64,000 nucleotides of DNA from Asterias amurensis (GCF_032118995.1 NC_092661.1:2501-66500); one strand, 5' to 3'; shown: positions 1-12,648, numbered from the stretch's first letter. Numbers and translations are program-made. The notes: a model not told the origin generated them from the letters alone.

Positions 1-99
1 ACAATCAAATTCGTGGATAATTACTTTACTGGCAAAAAATACATCACTTCATAGGGAGTTGTTTGTCACAATGTTTTCAACTATCAATCTCTCACCATT
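1..99 (-). mobile_element. TTAA MITE fragment (family 1)
   Basis: This is the terminal part of the MITE family seen whole at 12252-12648. Shared blocks are the 'attcgtgga' stretch, 'cacaatgtttt' and the 'catcaa' stretch that follows in better copies. It runs off the left edge and is cut on the right by the SINE insertion at about 112. Family assignment is by comparison inside this window. Confidence 0.6.
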
Positions 100-325
100 A
101 CTAGTAAGAAAGTGTCGTGGCCGAGCGGTTAAGAGCACCGAATTCAAACTCTGGTGTTTCTGATCAGCAGGGTTCGAATCCCCAGCCGCGACACTGTGTC
201 CTTGAGCAAGACACTTGACCATTGCTTCGTCCAGCGGGGGGCAGAGGGGGTGGAACTGTGTGCCCATGACACCGGGTTGATGAACTAATTTTTAGTTAAC
301 ACACGGCGTACTAGTAAAGAAAGTG
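100..325 (+). mobile_element. tRNA-derived SINE with target-site duplication
   Basis: A class II tRNA-like head occupies about 112-194. Its 7-bp acceptor stem closes, it has an A-box-like 'gtggccgagcggtta', a B box 'ggttcgaatcc', and a loop that would read CAA (Leu-like). A body with 'gtgtccttgagcaagacac' follows. The element is flanked by near-identical direct repeats 'actagtaagaaagtg' (100-114) and 'actagtaaagaaagtg' (310-325), so it entered the MITE fragment on its left by retroposition. Related SINE pieces occur near 16.2-16.6 kb and 31.0 kb. Confidence 0.75.
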
Positions 326-1152
326 AAGGGTGTAATTGGAGCTGATCACCGTTGATTGTTTTATAGTTTAATGAAACAAACAATATTCCCCTTCAACAAA
401 CATACATGTACTATTGTCAAGATACAGAGATATAACACATGTAGTCTTGTTGTACAATCATCTGTGTGACTGGTAAGGGTTAACGATTTATACAGAGATA
501 ACATACATACGTGTACAGTTCTAATAAAAACATTAAATAGTGTGCGTTTTTTTCTCATTATTGTCTGGGTACCTCAGAGTCGCACGACTACAATTTTGCA
601 ATGGTCAATGTCAAATTAATGTTCACATATGTTTTATTTAATTTATGCAATAGAAGACCAGTATCCAGTATGACTTTTTACAAGCAAAAATTGTGTCACG
701 TACATTAAACATGACAGTTCAAACCAAGAGACTTGGGGGAATAAAACAAAATGTTAATGACGTTTAATAACTTCTGTACTGGGCTGGGATACTTTAAGTT
801 TATGTTTTGCGTCACACTGAAAACTTCAATACTTTAATTGGTTTAGGGAAGGTTCACAATTACTTGCATTGTATTCGGCACTTTGTAGTGCTATATGTGG
901 GTTCCACATTGTGATTAGGTTGTAAGTACGTTATTATTGTTTGGCCGGTTTAGTGTTTACCGTCGTTTTACGCGGTTTGACGCTATTGACGCTGTAGTTG
1001 TCGCGATGGTTTTCAGGATTTAATATTTAGGTAATTTGAAAAGTACACTAGTGTTAATGAAGGTCAGTCGGTCTCCTTTGATGGTCAAAGAAATTATTGA
1101 CGGTGTGATGGGGCCATCACGGAGGTTTTATGGGGGTCACAGACAGTTCGGA
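326..1152. other. AT-rich non-coding stretch
   Basis: No convincing exon or named repeat was seen. From about 945 onward, short GC-richer words such as 'gacgct' and 'gacggtgt' recur and reappear after the microsatellite (1365-1440). The heptamer below therefore probably sits inside an older repeat that I could not bound. Confidence 0.4.
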
Positions 1153-1278
1153 AGATGGAAGATGGTAGATGGTAGATGGTAGATGGTAGATGGTAGATGG
1201 TAGATGGTAGATGGTAGATGGTAGATGGTAGATGGTAGATGGTAGATGGTAGATGGTAGATGGTAGATGGTAGATGGT
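1153..1278. repeat. Heptanucleotide microsatellite (AGATGGT)n
   Basis: There are 18 head-to-tail copies of AGATGGT (the first is AGATGGA), almost perfect over 126 bases. Any frame through it is open (repeating STIYHLP on the minus strand) because 7 is not a multiple of 3 and the unit lacks stops. Those ORFs are repeat artefacts. Confidence 0.95.
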
Positions 1279-1469
1279 CAGTGATGGTATGCATCGGGTG
1301 CGCCGTTCAGTGTTCACGCTGTTTTAAATAAAAATTTAATGAAAAAAATTAATTAATGACGGTCTTTTTGATGTCTTCACGCTGTATAGAGCCATCTTGA
1401 CGGTGTTTTAAAAGAAATTACGTTCAATTCAATTGACGCTCGTTTTCCTACATTTGTATTTTGTCGTAT

Positions 1470-2194
1470 GCCTCATTTGCATATACCTATAGCTAATGCA
1501 GCCCCACCCTACCCAGTAACCCACAAATACAAATTAAATTAACCCCGCCCACAAATAATTGCCACTCTAAAAGTGGCGCGTGACTTTGTGGTCGGGTTGT
1601 GGATCACTCTATGTTCGTAGAGAATATCCACTGCATGTATAGCGCGCCTAGCGGTGAAGCTTACCGCAGCAGGGAACCATACTATCCACTGCCTCTTCAC
1701 ATCTAACGAAGCTTCAGGGTTCATATATAAGTGCATTCAAGTTCCAAACATCCTAGTCATGGTTGCTAATTGTTGCTAAAAGTCGTCAGAGAAATACACA
1801 TTCAGCACATACAGTTCTACCGAACCTTACAAAACTTATCTCAAAAATGATTTGTTATTGTTTTTTATAAGATTACAGCGGAAGATGGTTCAAAAACAAC
1901 GCGACATTACCGAAAACCCATATTTTCACGGTCGAAACTTGTCGATTTCATATGCAAACTATCGTTTTCAGCGCTGAAAGTGAACCAATCACAGACCATT
2001 CAGTTTTTTTTAACAAACCAATCGGAAACAAATAGCATGTAAGCCGGTCTCTCAATCACAAACCCTTCAGGTCATCCACGATAACATAGTACGACGATCA
2101 CCAAGAACAGCTAAAAACAACCATTTCTTAATAATAAGCCAACAGGAAACAAATTCTACATTGCCGGGATCAACAAAGAGATTCAAGTATTAAG
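1470..2194 (+). promoter_or_regulatory. Possible promoter with non-coding first exon
   Basis: Seen here are an octamer ATTTGCAT (1475-1482), a TATA-like 'tatataa' (about 1724), a reverse octamer-like TATGCAAA (1951-1958), CCAAT words at 1985 and 2018, and a consensus splice donor AAG|GTAAGT with the junction after 2194. No open frame precedes the donor. Octamer, TATA and CCAAT arrangements are known RNA polymerase II promoter elements; linking them here is inference. No matching downstream exon was found with confidence. Confidence 0.2.
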
Positions 2195-2767
2195 GTAAGT
2201 CTCACGTTTCAGATTGTTTGGACACGATGTCTACATATTCAGACCGAACAAGTAGAAAAACAAACTTTGTGTCTGTGGCCAATAAGCAATAGTCTAGCGA
2301 TGCATTGTAACCGTAACACTCTGGGATATTTAACCATAATGACACACAAGTTAAATTTCAAGTGGTATAGATGACACAGCTCGGCAAAAAAACAATAACA
2401 CACGTTTAGCAACATGGGCATGGAGAGGAGGCAAAATATTACATAATAAAATATTTCAGACAACAAACAAAATCGTAATACTAATTAACAACGCTTTTTA
2501 ATAGACATCTGTTTCGGTTGTCATCAAATGCTAAGATTTTTATACCACAATCAGTAACCAAATCTGTTAATACTAAGAAGGTTGATTATCGGTGGTTTAG
2601 AGAAGAAGGTTTCTTTCAAGTAGGGATAAACACAAAAATAACAATTGATCAGTGCAACTACAACAGTTCAACATAATATATTTATCCAACTGTTGTTTAA
2701 AAAAAAAAATTGATAGATCAACTTTAGAGATGAACTTTTAGAGAGTTCAAATAGTGTCACTTTAAGG

Positions 2768-3245
2768 GAAGGGTTACATTGGAGTAGGTAGCACTCCTAA
2801 TGTAACGGCATTACAAACTATTCATATACTAGCATCAACAATTAATAAAGCAACAGGTAACAGTGGACTAACACTCTTAATGTAAGGGCACTACAACTGC
2901 TCATTACTAGCATCAACAATTAATAAAGCAACAGGTAACAGTGGACTAACACTCTTAATGTAAAGGCATTACAAACTGTTCATTACTAGCATCAACAATT
3001 AATAAAGCAACAGGTTACAGTGGACTAACACTCTTAATGTAAGGGCATTACAAACTGTTCATTACTAGTATCAACAATTAATCAAGCAACAGGTTACAGT
3101 GGAGTAACACTCTTACATATGTAAGGGTAAATACACTTGCACATGTAACGGTCTTACTCCACTGTAAACTATTGCTTACTAGGATGTCTAAAGGGACCTG
3201 GTTACATTGGGATAACACTCTTACACATGTAAGGGCATTACAGAG
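2768..3245. repeat. 79-bp minisatellite, about 4 good plus 2 diverged units
   Basis: The block 'caacaggt(a/t)acagtgg' recurs at 2851, 2929, 3008 and 3087, spacing 78-79 bases, each time followed by 'taacactctta' and 'catcaacaattaat'. The units beyond 3110 are more diverged and partly inverted ('ccactgtaaa'). Confidence 0.85.
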
Positions 3246-3875
3246 TAGTGCTTACTACAATAAATACAAACTTTGGTATATTCAATTGCAACGACATTTC
3301 ACATTACAGTAATGTGGTTATGTAAAAGCATGACCAAGAATTACAGGCCAAAGTTTGACAGCAACAAGAAAACATTTTCACATATGACAACAACACTTCT
3401 CAGAGTGCATTTTAAGTCTATTAGCCTGTTAAACAGGAACTTATTTTCAGGCAGGTAAACTTAACTATATTCACACATTGAATGCACCCCAAAAAGTTCA
3501 GGTGGTTTTTCAAGACCTGACTGAATCAAGATAACTCTCAATAACAAAGATAACTACAAATGGGGTCTAAGGACATTTCAGCAGGTCAAATGGACACACC
3601 CACTAATAATAAGTTTTATCAGGTTAAAGATTCAAATGGGGTCTGCGGCCATAGACCGGTGGTTTACAAAATGTATGACAGTACCCATGCCTCGATACAT
3701 GGCACTTTACAAAGTCTTTTCATCGTGCTTTTTTAAGGTTCACTCTCCAGCTGATAGTAAAAGCTCTACGTTGAGGTACCTGAACATTTAATGACTGTCA
3801 AATATGTTACTTGACATTCAGTGTAGTAAAAACATAGTTTCAATTACTCGGTACATAAATTAACTATTTTTTTGG

Positions 3876-4248
3876 TTAAACACACTGCACACTATTGTCA
3901 ACGACCAAATCTTCTCACATGCTGTATCTGTAAATATACAAAACAAAACAAACCTGTGAAAATTTGAGCCCAATTGGTCGTGGAGGGTTCCGAGAATAAT
4001 TGACGAAAAAACACCCTTGTCACATAAAGTTGTGTGCTTTTAGATGGTGCATTTAGAGACCTTATTAATTCGAAATCTGAGATCTCAAAATCAAATTTTT
4101 GGAAAATTAATTCTGTCTAGAAACTACTCTACTGCAGAGGAAGCCGTTTCTCACAATGTTTTGTACCATCAAGTTCTCCCCATTACTCATCATCAATTTA
4201 ATGCCAATAATTATTTTCAGTAGTTTACCAAGGTGTCCACTGCCTTTC
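3876..4248 (-). mobile_element. TTAA MITE copy (family 1), diverged
   Basis: It begins at a TTAA followed by 'cactgcacactattg' and ends in 'gtgtccactgccttt', the mirror of the left end. Internal landmarks shared with 12252-12648 are 'cctgtgaaaatttgag', 'tcacaatgtttt' and 'aataattatttt'. The right TTAA has decayed. Confidence 0.7.
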
Positions 4249-4882
4249 ACTTTACTAAATTACCTACAGTACAAATAAAGTTTACTTCAAAGAAAATTTA
4301 GTGTTCTTTAATTACACTATATGTCCTCCAAGGGAAATTTACTGTAGTTTAATAAAAGTATGTACTTCAAGGAAAATTTACAGCACTTGTTTTACAATAT
4401 GTAATTCAGGGAAATTTACTATACTTTAATTACAGTATGTACAGAAACACCTTTACAATTTTAAATCATACTTTCACGTTATTTTCAAAATTAGGTTTGA
4501 TTATTAAAGTCACTGTATTTTGTGTAAAATTGCTGTTTTAATTCTATGAATTTAATATTATTGTTGGTTTCTTTCTAAAGGAATAAAATAAGTGTCTTTG
4601 TTTCAAAACAACAGGTCATCAACAAAATTTGTTTCCTTTATGTTTTGATAATGTATTGTTCTTTCAGTCCTCAAATTTGGACACTTTGAAAAGCAACAAC
4701 ACCATTTACTGACTGTTTTGGAAAACTTCACATTTGGAAACAATGTTTTTCACCTGTTTCCTGTCAACTTGAAACTTTTAATGATCGAGCAGCAACTTTG
4801 CTTTTGTTTATGTTTTCAGGACTTACCAAGTAAATCAGATTACATAATGCTGCTTCTTATTATAATAATTTTTATTTTATTT

Positions 4883-5062
4883 TTGTTACTTTTTTTAATT
4901 ACTAATATTTGTTGACATGTTATATTTCGACCTTTTGGGTGTAAAGCTTGTATTCAGTTTTCGGCCTGATATTTGTTACTTTTTTTAATTACTAATATTT
5001 GTTGACATGTTATATTTCGACCTTTTGGGTGTAAAGCTTGTATTCAGTTTTCGGCCTGATAT
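4883..5062. repeat. Exact 90-bp tandem duplication (2 copies)
   Basis: The stretch from 'ttgttactttttttaatt' to 'tcggcctgatat' is repeated once at a period of 90 bases. I see no difference between the copies, so it is either very recent or an assembly artefact. Confidence 0.9.
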
Positions 5063-5900
5063 ATACTTACATCAGTTTATTTCACATTTCATATTTCATT
5101 CATGTTCTATTTGCATTTAAAACAACGCAAACAGTTATCTCTGATGCATTAATTTACAATGCCTTGTAGCTAGTCTAACAATACTTTAATAATCAGTACC
5201 CACAAAATGCAAGGACTGGTATAAAATACAAGTCTACTTTCAAGCGCCACCCAGACTTCGCGTACGTTTAACGAATGTACAAATGGCTTGAGCCCATGCT
5301 TTTTCTTCCAGGAGTATCTCGACATTGTACACTTGTTTCACGGATTGTACAATACAAGTTTTTTTTGTAAGAAAGGATCTACAGATAATAATATAGCTTC
5401 TGTCCCAAGAAGTAGTCAATAAGGTTACTTTCTACTTTGATACTTGAGCCTATTTTATGTCGTTTCAACAGTGTTTGTGACCTTCATGTTCGTGCTCATT
5501 GACATTGAACTGGTGTTGTGACCGGGCCACTGCACACATGGGAAGTTGCATCGTTGTTTGGAATTCTTCACTTTCATCGGTAAGTGTGTTACTATTAATG
5601 TACTATACTTAGAATACGTAGGACTAGGTTGTAGGTGGAAGCTCACAGACTTTTAGGCAATGAGAACGAAAATGATAGATTTGCGTCCACCGCCCGCATG
5701 CTCTGAAAGCTACCGCCGAAAAATTTAATTACTTTCACAAAATTTCATTAGTTTCACAAAAAAGGCTATGCATCATCACAAATATTCAAGTTAAAATCAT
5801 CAAACAAGGGTAAAAGGTTATATTTACGCATTTTAGTATTGTCATTGCGATCATTCTGTTTGCAGTTAAACACGCATAAGATCTGCTGCCGTTCATCTGT
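5063..5900. other. No gene recognised
   Basis: Mixed AT-rich DNA. The short frames on the minus strand (5455-5646 and 5786-6064) lack splice support and the second covers a palindrome, so neither is treated as coding. Confidence 0.4.
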
Positions 5901-6016
5901 CGAGCACAATCGACAAATTTGCCCCACAAATATTCTGCGCAATTTTTAATTTGCGCTATGCAGAATAGGCAAATTTGTGTATCGAGCTCCACTTTGCGCA
6001 ATTTGAAGATTGCGCA
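5901..6016. repeat. Compound palindrome around TTTGCGC/GCGCAAA
   Basis: An imperfect inverted repeat pairs 'gagcacaatcgacaaatttg' (5902 on) with 'caaatttgtgtatcgagctc' (ending 5989), through 'attctgcgcaa'/'tttgcgc..gcagaat'. A second, perfect 8-bp-arm palindrome TGCGCAAT/ATTGCGCA lies at 5995-6016. It resembles a foldback or MITE remnant. Confidence 0.6.
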
Positions 6017-7383
6017 TCTTCGTGTGCAAAATAATGAATAAAGAAAAAAGAAAAAAAACCTCATGTCCTTTCAAAAATGCCCGGAAGCAAATCTAAAACT
6101 TTCATTCTCATGGCTTTAAACAAATAAATAAGGGGAGTCCAAAAACAAATTTGCAAATGTTAGCTCATATTTTATAAAATGAAATTAAAAACAGGATTCC
6201 AAATTGGATTGGGTTGGCATTTTTATCTAAGTTTCGTCTGTTTGATTGCAGCATGATTTTAAATTTTCATACCTTAATATGTAAAAGTGGTGCATCAGTT
6301 CATCGTAGTCATGATAATTTATGTTGGTTTTTCAAGACATTTATGCCAAAACACAACCCCATGAAGTAGGCAGCCCCATGAATACCCACTGACAACAGTA
6401 GGCATTAAAACTAAGATCATGGGTCACTTTTTGCCATTTTGTCAGTTTCATGAGGACAGTAGCTGACTGAGAATCACAGAAGAAAAAAAACAAACAACGG
6501 TTTAAGAGCAACATTGTAAACATAGCCCACGATTTGTCACAGGTACTTCTAAAAAACTACAGTAACTATAAAGCTCCCCGTGAGAGAGCCTTATAGTTTC
6601 TAGAAGTATGTCACTCTGTCTTCAATTAGAAACTTCAATAATGGACAGACTCCTTCTAAGTTCCATAATAAATAGAGACAAAGCTGCAGGATATGTTTCT
6701 TTTTCAGTACTTCAAGGAAGCAGCTTCATGTAACACATATTCTAATAACTTTTAAGGTTTTACATTTGACGGAATGGACAGAACTGTGAGGTCCTAATCA
6801 ATCATGTGTTTGGGGAGTACTTGAGTACAATCAATAAGAAAGCTATAATGCATAAACTTACAACTATGCTTTTTCGTGTCCCCTTCTAAAAACCCTTTTA
6901 ATCCTGTCTTGCTAGGAACTTTATAATGTGCCGGTGTTATTTGTACATATTATAATGAAATTCATCTGAATGAGTACATATTAAAACAATTTTGTTTTTC
7001 TCTCTCTCTTTCTTCAATAGTTCAAACTACAACTTCTCGGATTCTTCCTCGACTTGCTGTCATCACAGAAGGCCACAAGCATGGTGAAACAGAGTGACAA
7101 TGTCACCTCATAGGCTAAACACTCCAAAAAGAGATTGAACCTGTTGTGTCGGCAAATGTACCCTGTAGGGATGTAAGCAATTGACCAGTCCGTTGGGACA
7201 GTTTCTTTTCCTCTTTTTCGGCCAATTGTGTCAATTCACCTGACGGGACAAAAAGTGATTGACGGGACATAATATGACTGACGGGACACTATTTCAAGAC
7301 GTCACATTATTCTCTTTACTAAATATCAGTAAACAAAAATGGTTTTTGTTTTTTAGTTCAGGCGAATTGGATAGTAGATACAT
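6017..7383. other. No gene recognised; one splice-acceptor-like site
   Basis: Most of this is featureless AT-rich DNA. At 6995-7020 a strong pyrimidine tract ends in AG, followed by a 30-codon open frame that stops at about 7110 (begins FKLQLLGFFLDLL). It could be a terminal exon, but no partner exon was found. Around 7195-7300 the word 'gacgggac' recurs four times. Confidence 0.3.
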
Positions 7384-7730
7384 TTAATACACTGGACACC
7401 TTTGGTAATTGTCGAAGACCAGTCCTTTCACTTGGTGTATCTCAACATACGCATAAAATAATAAATCTGTAACAATTGGAGCTCAATATTTATCGAAGAT
7501 AACAGACAATAATGGAAGAAAAAACAGCAAACGTTGTGTTTTTTCAGATTCTTTCATTTAAGACCTCAGCTGAGGTCTCAAATTCAATTCTAAATATGTT
7601 GCTTCACAGGGAGCTGTTTCTCACAATGTTTTATACTATCAACAGATCTCCATTGTTAGTTACTACTAAGTAAGTTTGTATGCTAACAATTAATAATTTT
7701 GAGTAATTACCAAGAGTGTCCAGTGCCAGT
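7384..7730 (-). mobile_element. TTAA MITE copy (family 1), diverged
   Basis: It starts at TTAA followed by 'tacactggacacctttgg' and ends 'gtgtccagtgcc'. Internal 'gagctcaatat', 'cacaatgttttatact' and 'gagtaattacca' match the better copies. The interior palindrome is visible as 'gacctcagctgaggtc'. Confidence 0.7.
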
Positions 7731-9400
7731 ACCAAAACAAGGATATACTTCAGTAAATATGGATTTGTGAAGAATATATGACGATCAAAACCCACCGCAG
7801 AAAAATGTATGCTGCCATGGAATGTGAATCTGTTGAAATTGGGGCTTTCTTGCAGGTAAAATTTGAGTTCTGAAGCTTTGACATTTTTCGGCCCCAGAAA
7901 TGGACCCTGATATCCAGGACATCACTGTAGTACAATACGAAAGTGTAAGGCCTCCAGGGCTAAGTTCACAGGGAACTTGGATGGCCCAACGTTGATCACA
8001 GAGACCGACGCTCAGAGTGAGCTCACTGGGGTTGACAAGTGCTTGTTCATTATCAGTTGAATAGTCCACCTACTTTGGAAACTTGAATGAGACAAAGCAA
8101 AACAGTCGGCGTGCTAGTGCGTGCGTTTTGGCCTTGATAAATTTGCTAGTGCATCGGTCCTCCGAGGAGTGCATTTGGGAAGACAGGTTTGTTGAAGGTA
8201 TTTCGATTGGATTTGAGAAAGTGAGGCAATTAAAGAGTTTTTTCACATAGAGCTGTGTGTCAGAGTCCCCTCATTTATGTTCTCACAAACCCCCCAGAGA
8301 TATTTCCAACCCGGCCCCCGGAGTGCAACAGACAAACAGTAACCGGTCGGGCAGTAGATTTCCACCAAAACGAGCCTGCAGCCTTAGCCCGAGACTGCTT
8401 GTAGTATTCCCCTGGTCTGAGGTTCACTTTGGATTCGGGATAAGGGGAACTTTAGGCCCAGTGGTTAGACTTCTCCCAAGACTCCCGAATTCGAATTAGT
8501 CTCGCAGGAAACACGCCACAGTATGTGATCATAATATTTCATGTGGATGTGTAAATTTCACCCGGGATTGGAAAAAAGGTCTCAAAGCTGATATTTAACC
8601 ATTAATACATATCTTAATTGGATGTGAACTACAACACAAATGTGTGATTCAATATTTATCTGCTAATTTAGGGTATCCACACCTGTTCCAGATCCTTCAA
8701 CTTCAATTGTCATAAACATTTATCAATCTAAGGAGACAAAAGGGTAAAGTGGTTTTGGACAGCTTAGATTGTCTACTTTGCATGCAGTAATTATTTGAAA
8801 GCATATAATGAGCTTTTACAATTCAATGCAAAAAACAACACAACATTTATGTGGAATTAGCCAAACAAACATAAGTTTGTCTGGGGATCATGTCATACGC
8901 AAGTTAAGTCCAAGGAAGAATGGGTTAGACTCATCATCAGCAGTAATAAGTTGTGACACATCTTATGCATTTTGTGAGCACTGTAATGGAACACAAAGCC
9001 TTTTTACGGCCTGGGGTCTGGGCCTGCCTACAGGAACAAATTTTGCATTTCAGATGCTCTGTGATGCAATCTAAGGCAATTAAGAGCCCTAATGGCAAAC
9101 AAAACAGAACAAAATAAACACCCTCACATACTTCTCAAATGAATATGGAGTCAAATAATAACAGCCCTTAGTGCAAAGTTACCTGGGTAAAATATGACCA
9201 ATATATCGCTCAAACAAGTCATAGAGGCCGCAGACTGACAATGGCATACAGAGATGGCGCGTCTCAATAAAGTAAACATACAGTAACTACAGTACAAGAG
9301 AACAAAAAAGTATGGAGATGAAACGCATGTACATGTATTTGCCCTCTTATGAGACACACAAGTTAGCAAAAACTGGGCGAATATTGTTCACCCCAGAACA
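7731..9400. other. Higher-complexity stretch, no gene proven
   Basis: Base composition rises at 7780-8510. Open frames lie on the plus strand (MTIKTHRRKMYAAMECESVE begins at about 7788 and ends at a possible CAG|GTAAAA donor near 7858), on the minus strand across 7785-8069, and on the plus strand at 8808-9074. None has a pair of matching splice sites or a recognisable family. Around 8459-8500 a degraded tRNA-like A box and B box can be made out. Confidence 0.25.
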
Positions 9401-11390
9401 TGGGGGGGGGGGACACACATGTCCCCCTGTTCCCCTACCCCTGATTGACGCACATGCGTTGACTTAGTGTAACCCTGATGTAGCTTCGACAAAAAGAGCT
9501 TTTCAGGTACTGAGCATCATTTTGAAGTAGTGGTACAGTAGTACATGCATTTATTTTTTAAGGCCAGCTATGGTTAGTAATGGTGTAAAGGAAATCGCAG
9601 CTTGGAAACAGTTCTATTTAATTTTAGATATTGAAAGTGTACATATATGCAGGACAACTAAACTTCTTTTCCTTGTGGGGGAAACACTTTATACACGTAC
9701 ATGGGTCAGCGCATTGTACACAACACAGCTCTTTCTTATTCGTTAAGACATTTTATTGTGATTATAAAAGTGGGTACAAATGGACTTGCAATTTGAACAC
9801 AGCAAATTGTAATTAATCACAGCAGTACCATTAGGATCTATACAGGTAGATTCACAGGTAAATTTATGCAGAGTTCTTTTGATTGTTGGAAACAGTTTCT
9901 ATTGTAAAACAGAATTTCAGAAGCTTTATACTGTGAAACTTCTCAGATTCAAATAAATACATACAGTGTATGTTTCTACATTGACACATTAATTTTAACT
10001 TAAATGTAGGGGCATGCATGCATGAGGGTCTGCACGTTTATAGCCCAGTGGCAGAAGTTTGTGCAGTAAAGACAAGACAAGGCAGTACCATAAACAGGTT
10101 CACAGGCAAAATATTTCTTGGAACTATCCGTTCAATTGTTTTAATACTTTATCAATGTAGTTGTATACAATCTTAAAAAACGGGCCCATTTTTTAGATAG
10201 CAGAAACTTCCCAGCAAATGTCAACAAAGAAATAATAATCCCTATAGGGATACACACTCTGAAGAGCATTACTGCCATTATGCTTCTTATATTTAAAAGG
10301 CAATGTATTTACTTCACAGTGAAATGTGTCTCAAAGTGCACTTTACTATACAAAGCTGCTGTAATTCTTACTACATGTATGTAAGTCTTTAATTAGTCAT
10401 TTTAAAATGTATACAAACCATTTGATCAGAAGACTTCAGTTACAAGTTTAGTCATATTGCTGGTTAGCAAATTTAAAAGCATGTTAATTGTAAGATTAGA
10501 TTGGGGCGTCTGAATTTATCGAAACGGGATTTTGTACAATTAGTGTATACCTTTGATTCTTTGAACCATATCAATGGTGGAGAATACAATAAAATGAACC
10601 TGTGACAAATTAATTTCAATCCGCTTCAGCAGTCACAATGTGATTGCAAAAATCATCCACTGGTGTATAGCTCACTTAATAAGTAGTGGGGTTTCACAAA
10701 ATCATTTAAATTGTTTAATCTAGTTAAAACTTGACGTTTATCTAATAGGCAAAACAGTGGACATTAACTAATTAACAATGTTGGTTTTACACAAAAGTAC
10801 AATTTGATTCACTTTACGACCATTTGGATATCTTTATCATACCACAGCAGTCTCCACTCACAAACAGGGCCATTCCAATAAGGAGTTCAAATCAATCTAA
10901 CAGTAACTATGTTTCTATCAGAACTTCCTATTTGTACATGTATGTATTCTTTGTGAAGAGATCAGTCCTTGTACAAGCTTAGGCTTCTTGTCTGCGACCT
11001 CCCACTATATGATTAACTTGTTAAGTAGTTTTTCATTATATTGCACTACCTAATGGTATGGAAAATAAATCTAATATCTGAACCACCATAATTTAAGTGT
11101 GCCACAAACTAGAAAAAGAAGAGTGGACTCAAAAGCTATTAAACTCCCACCAGTAAACAAACACTAAATTAAAAGCAAATCAAAAACATGACAATAAGTG
11201 TCATACATTAGCCTTTTACCTTTACTAAATTGTATTGGACTTCAGTTTCCATCCTATTGGCTAATTGAAGGAGGTTTACAGTCACCAAGTACTGGTTCTA
11301 TTCTATTTGATTCTATTCTATTCTACTGTCCTATATTTAACGATTCTTTTTAGGAGATTTCTTCAACATAGTTAATTGATGGGCTATCTT
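9401..11390. other. AT-rich non-coding stretch
   Basis: Only simple sequence was noticed: a G10 run near 9402 and an (ATTCT)n tract at 11297-11327. No exon or bounded repeat was recognised. Confidence 0.4.
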
Positions 11391-11427
11391 TGCCTGAGTC
11401 TAAAGATGGAGTTTGACCGTAAAGAAG

Positions 11428-11511
11428 CAGCACGCACCTCCGCACAAGGCAGAAGTGCCACACACCTCCGCATCAATGCAGAAGTGGCACGCACCTTTGC
11501 ATGATGAGTGC
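11428..11511. repeat. Three diverged ~29-bp tandem units
   Basis: Units start 'cacgcacctccgcac', 'cacacacctccgcatc' and 'cacgcacctttgcat'. They sit in a GC-richer island (11390-11640) whose open frames run through the repeat and are not taken as coding. Confidence 0.6.
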
Positions 11512-11668
11512 AATCTCACAATGTCACCATTATAGGAGCTGATCACCCATGATGAGAGACAGACCGTACTGGGATACAATGCAAGACATCATACTGGGGT
11601 GGCGAGCCTTCTAAACGCTGTCGCCTCCATCTTTTGAGTTTAATTAGGTTTACAAATGTAGACTAACA

Positions 11669-11736
11669 CCCCCCCCCCTCCACACTGCATAATCCCACTC
11701 CCCCCATCCCCACCCCCCCCCCCCCCCTCCCCCCAA
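11669..11736. repeat. C-rich tract, G-quadruplex/i-motif potential
   Basis: Several runs of 5-16 C lie within 68 bases. The glycine-rich minus-strand frame across it is a composition artefact. Confidence 0.85.
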
Positions 11737-12251
11737 AAAGATAAAAATAAAAAATAAAAGTATGTTCCCGAGGCTTTGCACTCATGAAATGTTAGCTTGG
11801 TAGCAGAATAATTCCATTCCAATATTGTGCATGTGGCGTGATTGTGTCCAGGAAAGGTTTTTCATACTCACAGTCCTCACTTGTTACAATGTAGTCACAT
11901 GGGAAGTTGGATCCAAAGTGTCCTCTTGTCCAATTAGTACAAATTATTAAAACCAAACACCCAACACAAATACATGTCACTTTTATTCTAAAGATAAGGT
12001 ATTCCATTATTCTTCAAAAGAAGTCTTAATTATAAGGTATAGCATTATCACTCAGTTTTTGGTCAGGAAAACACATTAAATTTGTGGACATACCAAATCT
12101 TTAAAATTAAAAGTATTTCAATTGAGAGCTGACAACTCATCACAATTACACATTAATGCCTAAGAATAAACATAAAAGTAAAAATTACCAGACACTTCTT
12201 TACTGCAGGTACACATGATTTATTCGCAATAACAAACTTTACAATACCCAA

Positions 12252-12648
12252 TTAAAGGCAGTGGACACTATTGGTAATTACTAAAAATAGTTATTGGCAT
12301 AAAACCTTTCTTGGTAATGAGCAATGGATATAGGTTGATGGTATAAAACTTTGTGAGAAACGGCTCCCTCTGAAGTGCCATAGTTTTCGAGAAAGAAGTA
12401 ATTTTACACAAATTTAATTTCGTGACCTCGAGTTAAGAACTTGAGGTCTTGAAATCAACCATCTAAACGCACACAAGTTCGTGTTGCAAGGGTTGTTTTT
12501 CTTTCATTATTATCCCGCAACTTTGATGACCGATTGAGCTCAAATTTTCACAGGTTTGTTATTTTATGCATACAGTATGTTGAGATACATGTACACCAAC
12601 TGTGAAGGCTAGTCTTTGACAATTACCAATGGTGCCCACTGCCTTTAA
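12252..12648 (+). mobile_element. Near-complete TTAA MITE (family 1 reference copy)
   Basis: TTAA at 12252-12255 and 12645-12648 bracket terminal inverted repeats: AGGCAGTGGACACTATTGG on the left and the inverse of 'ccaatggtgcccactgcct' on the right. The body has no open frame. TTAA duplication and short TIRs are the pattern of piggyBac-type non-autonomous elements; the superfamily is inferred from these ends only. Diverged or partial copies lie at 1, 3876, 7384, 15695, 19776, 31192, 36892 and 62720. Confidence 0.85.

Noticed and set aside
112-194. tRNA-Leu gene
   Set aside because: The anticodon stem has a mismatch, and a SINE body plus target-site duplications follow.
4668-4915. About 80-codon plus-strand frame after a 'gttctttcag' site ending in a hydrophobic run
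   Set aside because: The hydrophobic tail is A/T-run sequence, no donor or partner exon exists, and frames of this length are expected by chance in DNA this AT-rich.
8808-9074. 88-codon plus-strand frame starting at ATG
   Set aside because: No splice signals, repeat copies or recognisable motif support it; it is left as an unproven ORF.
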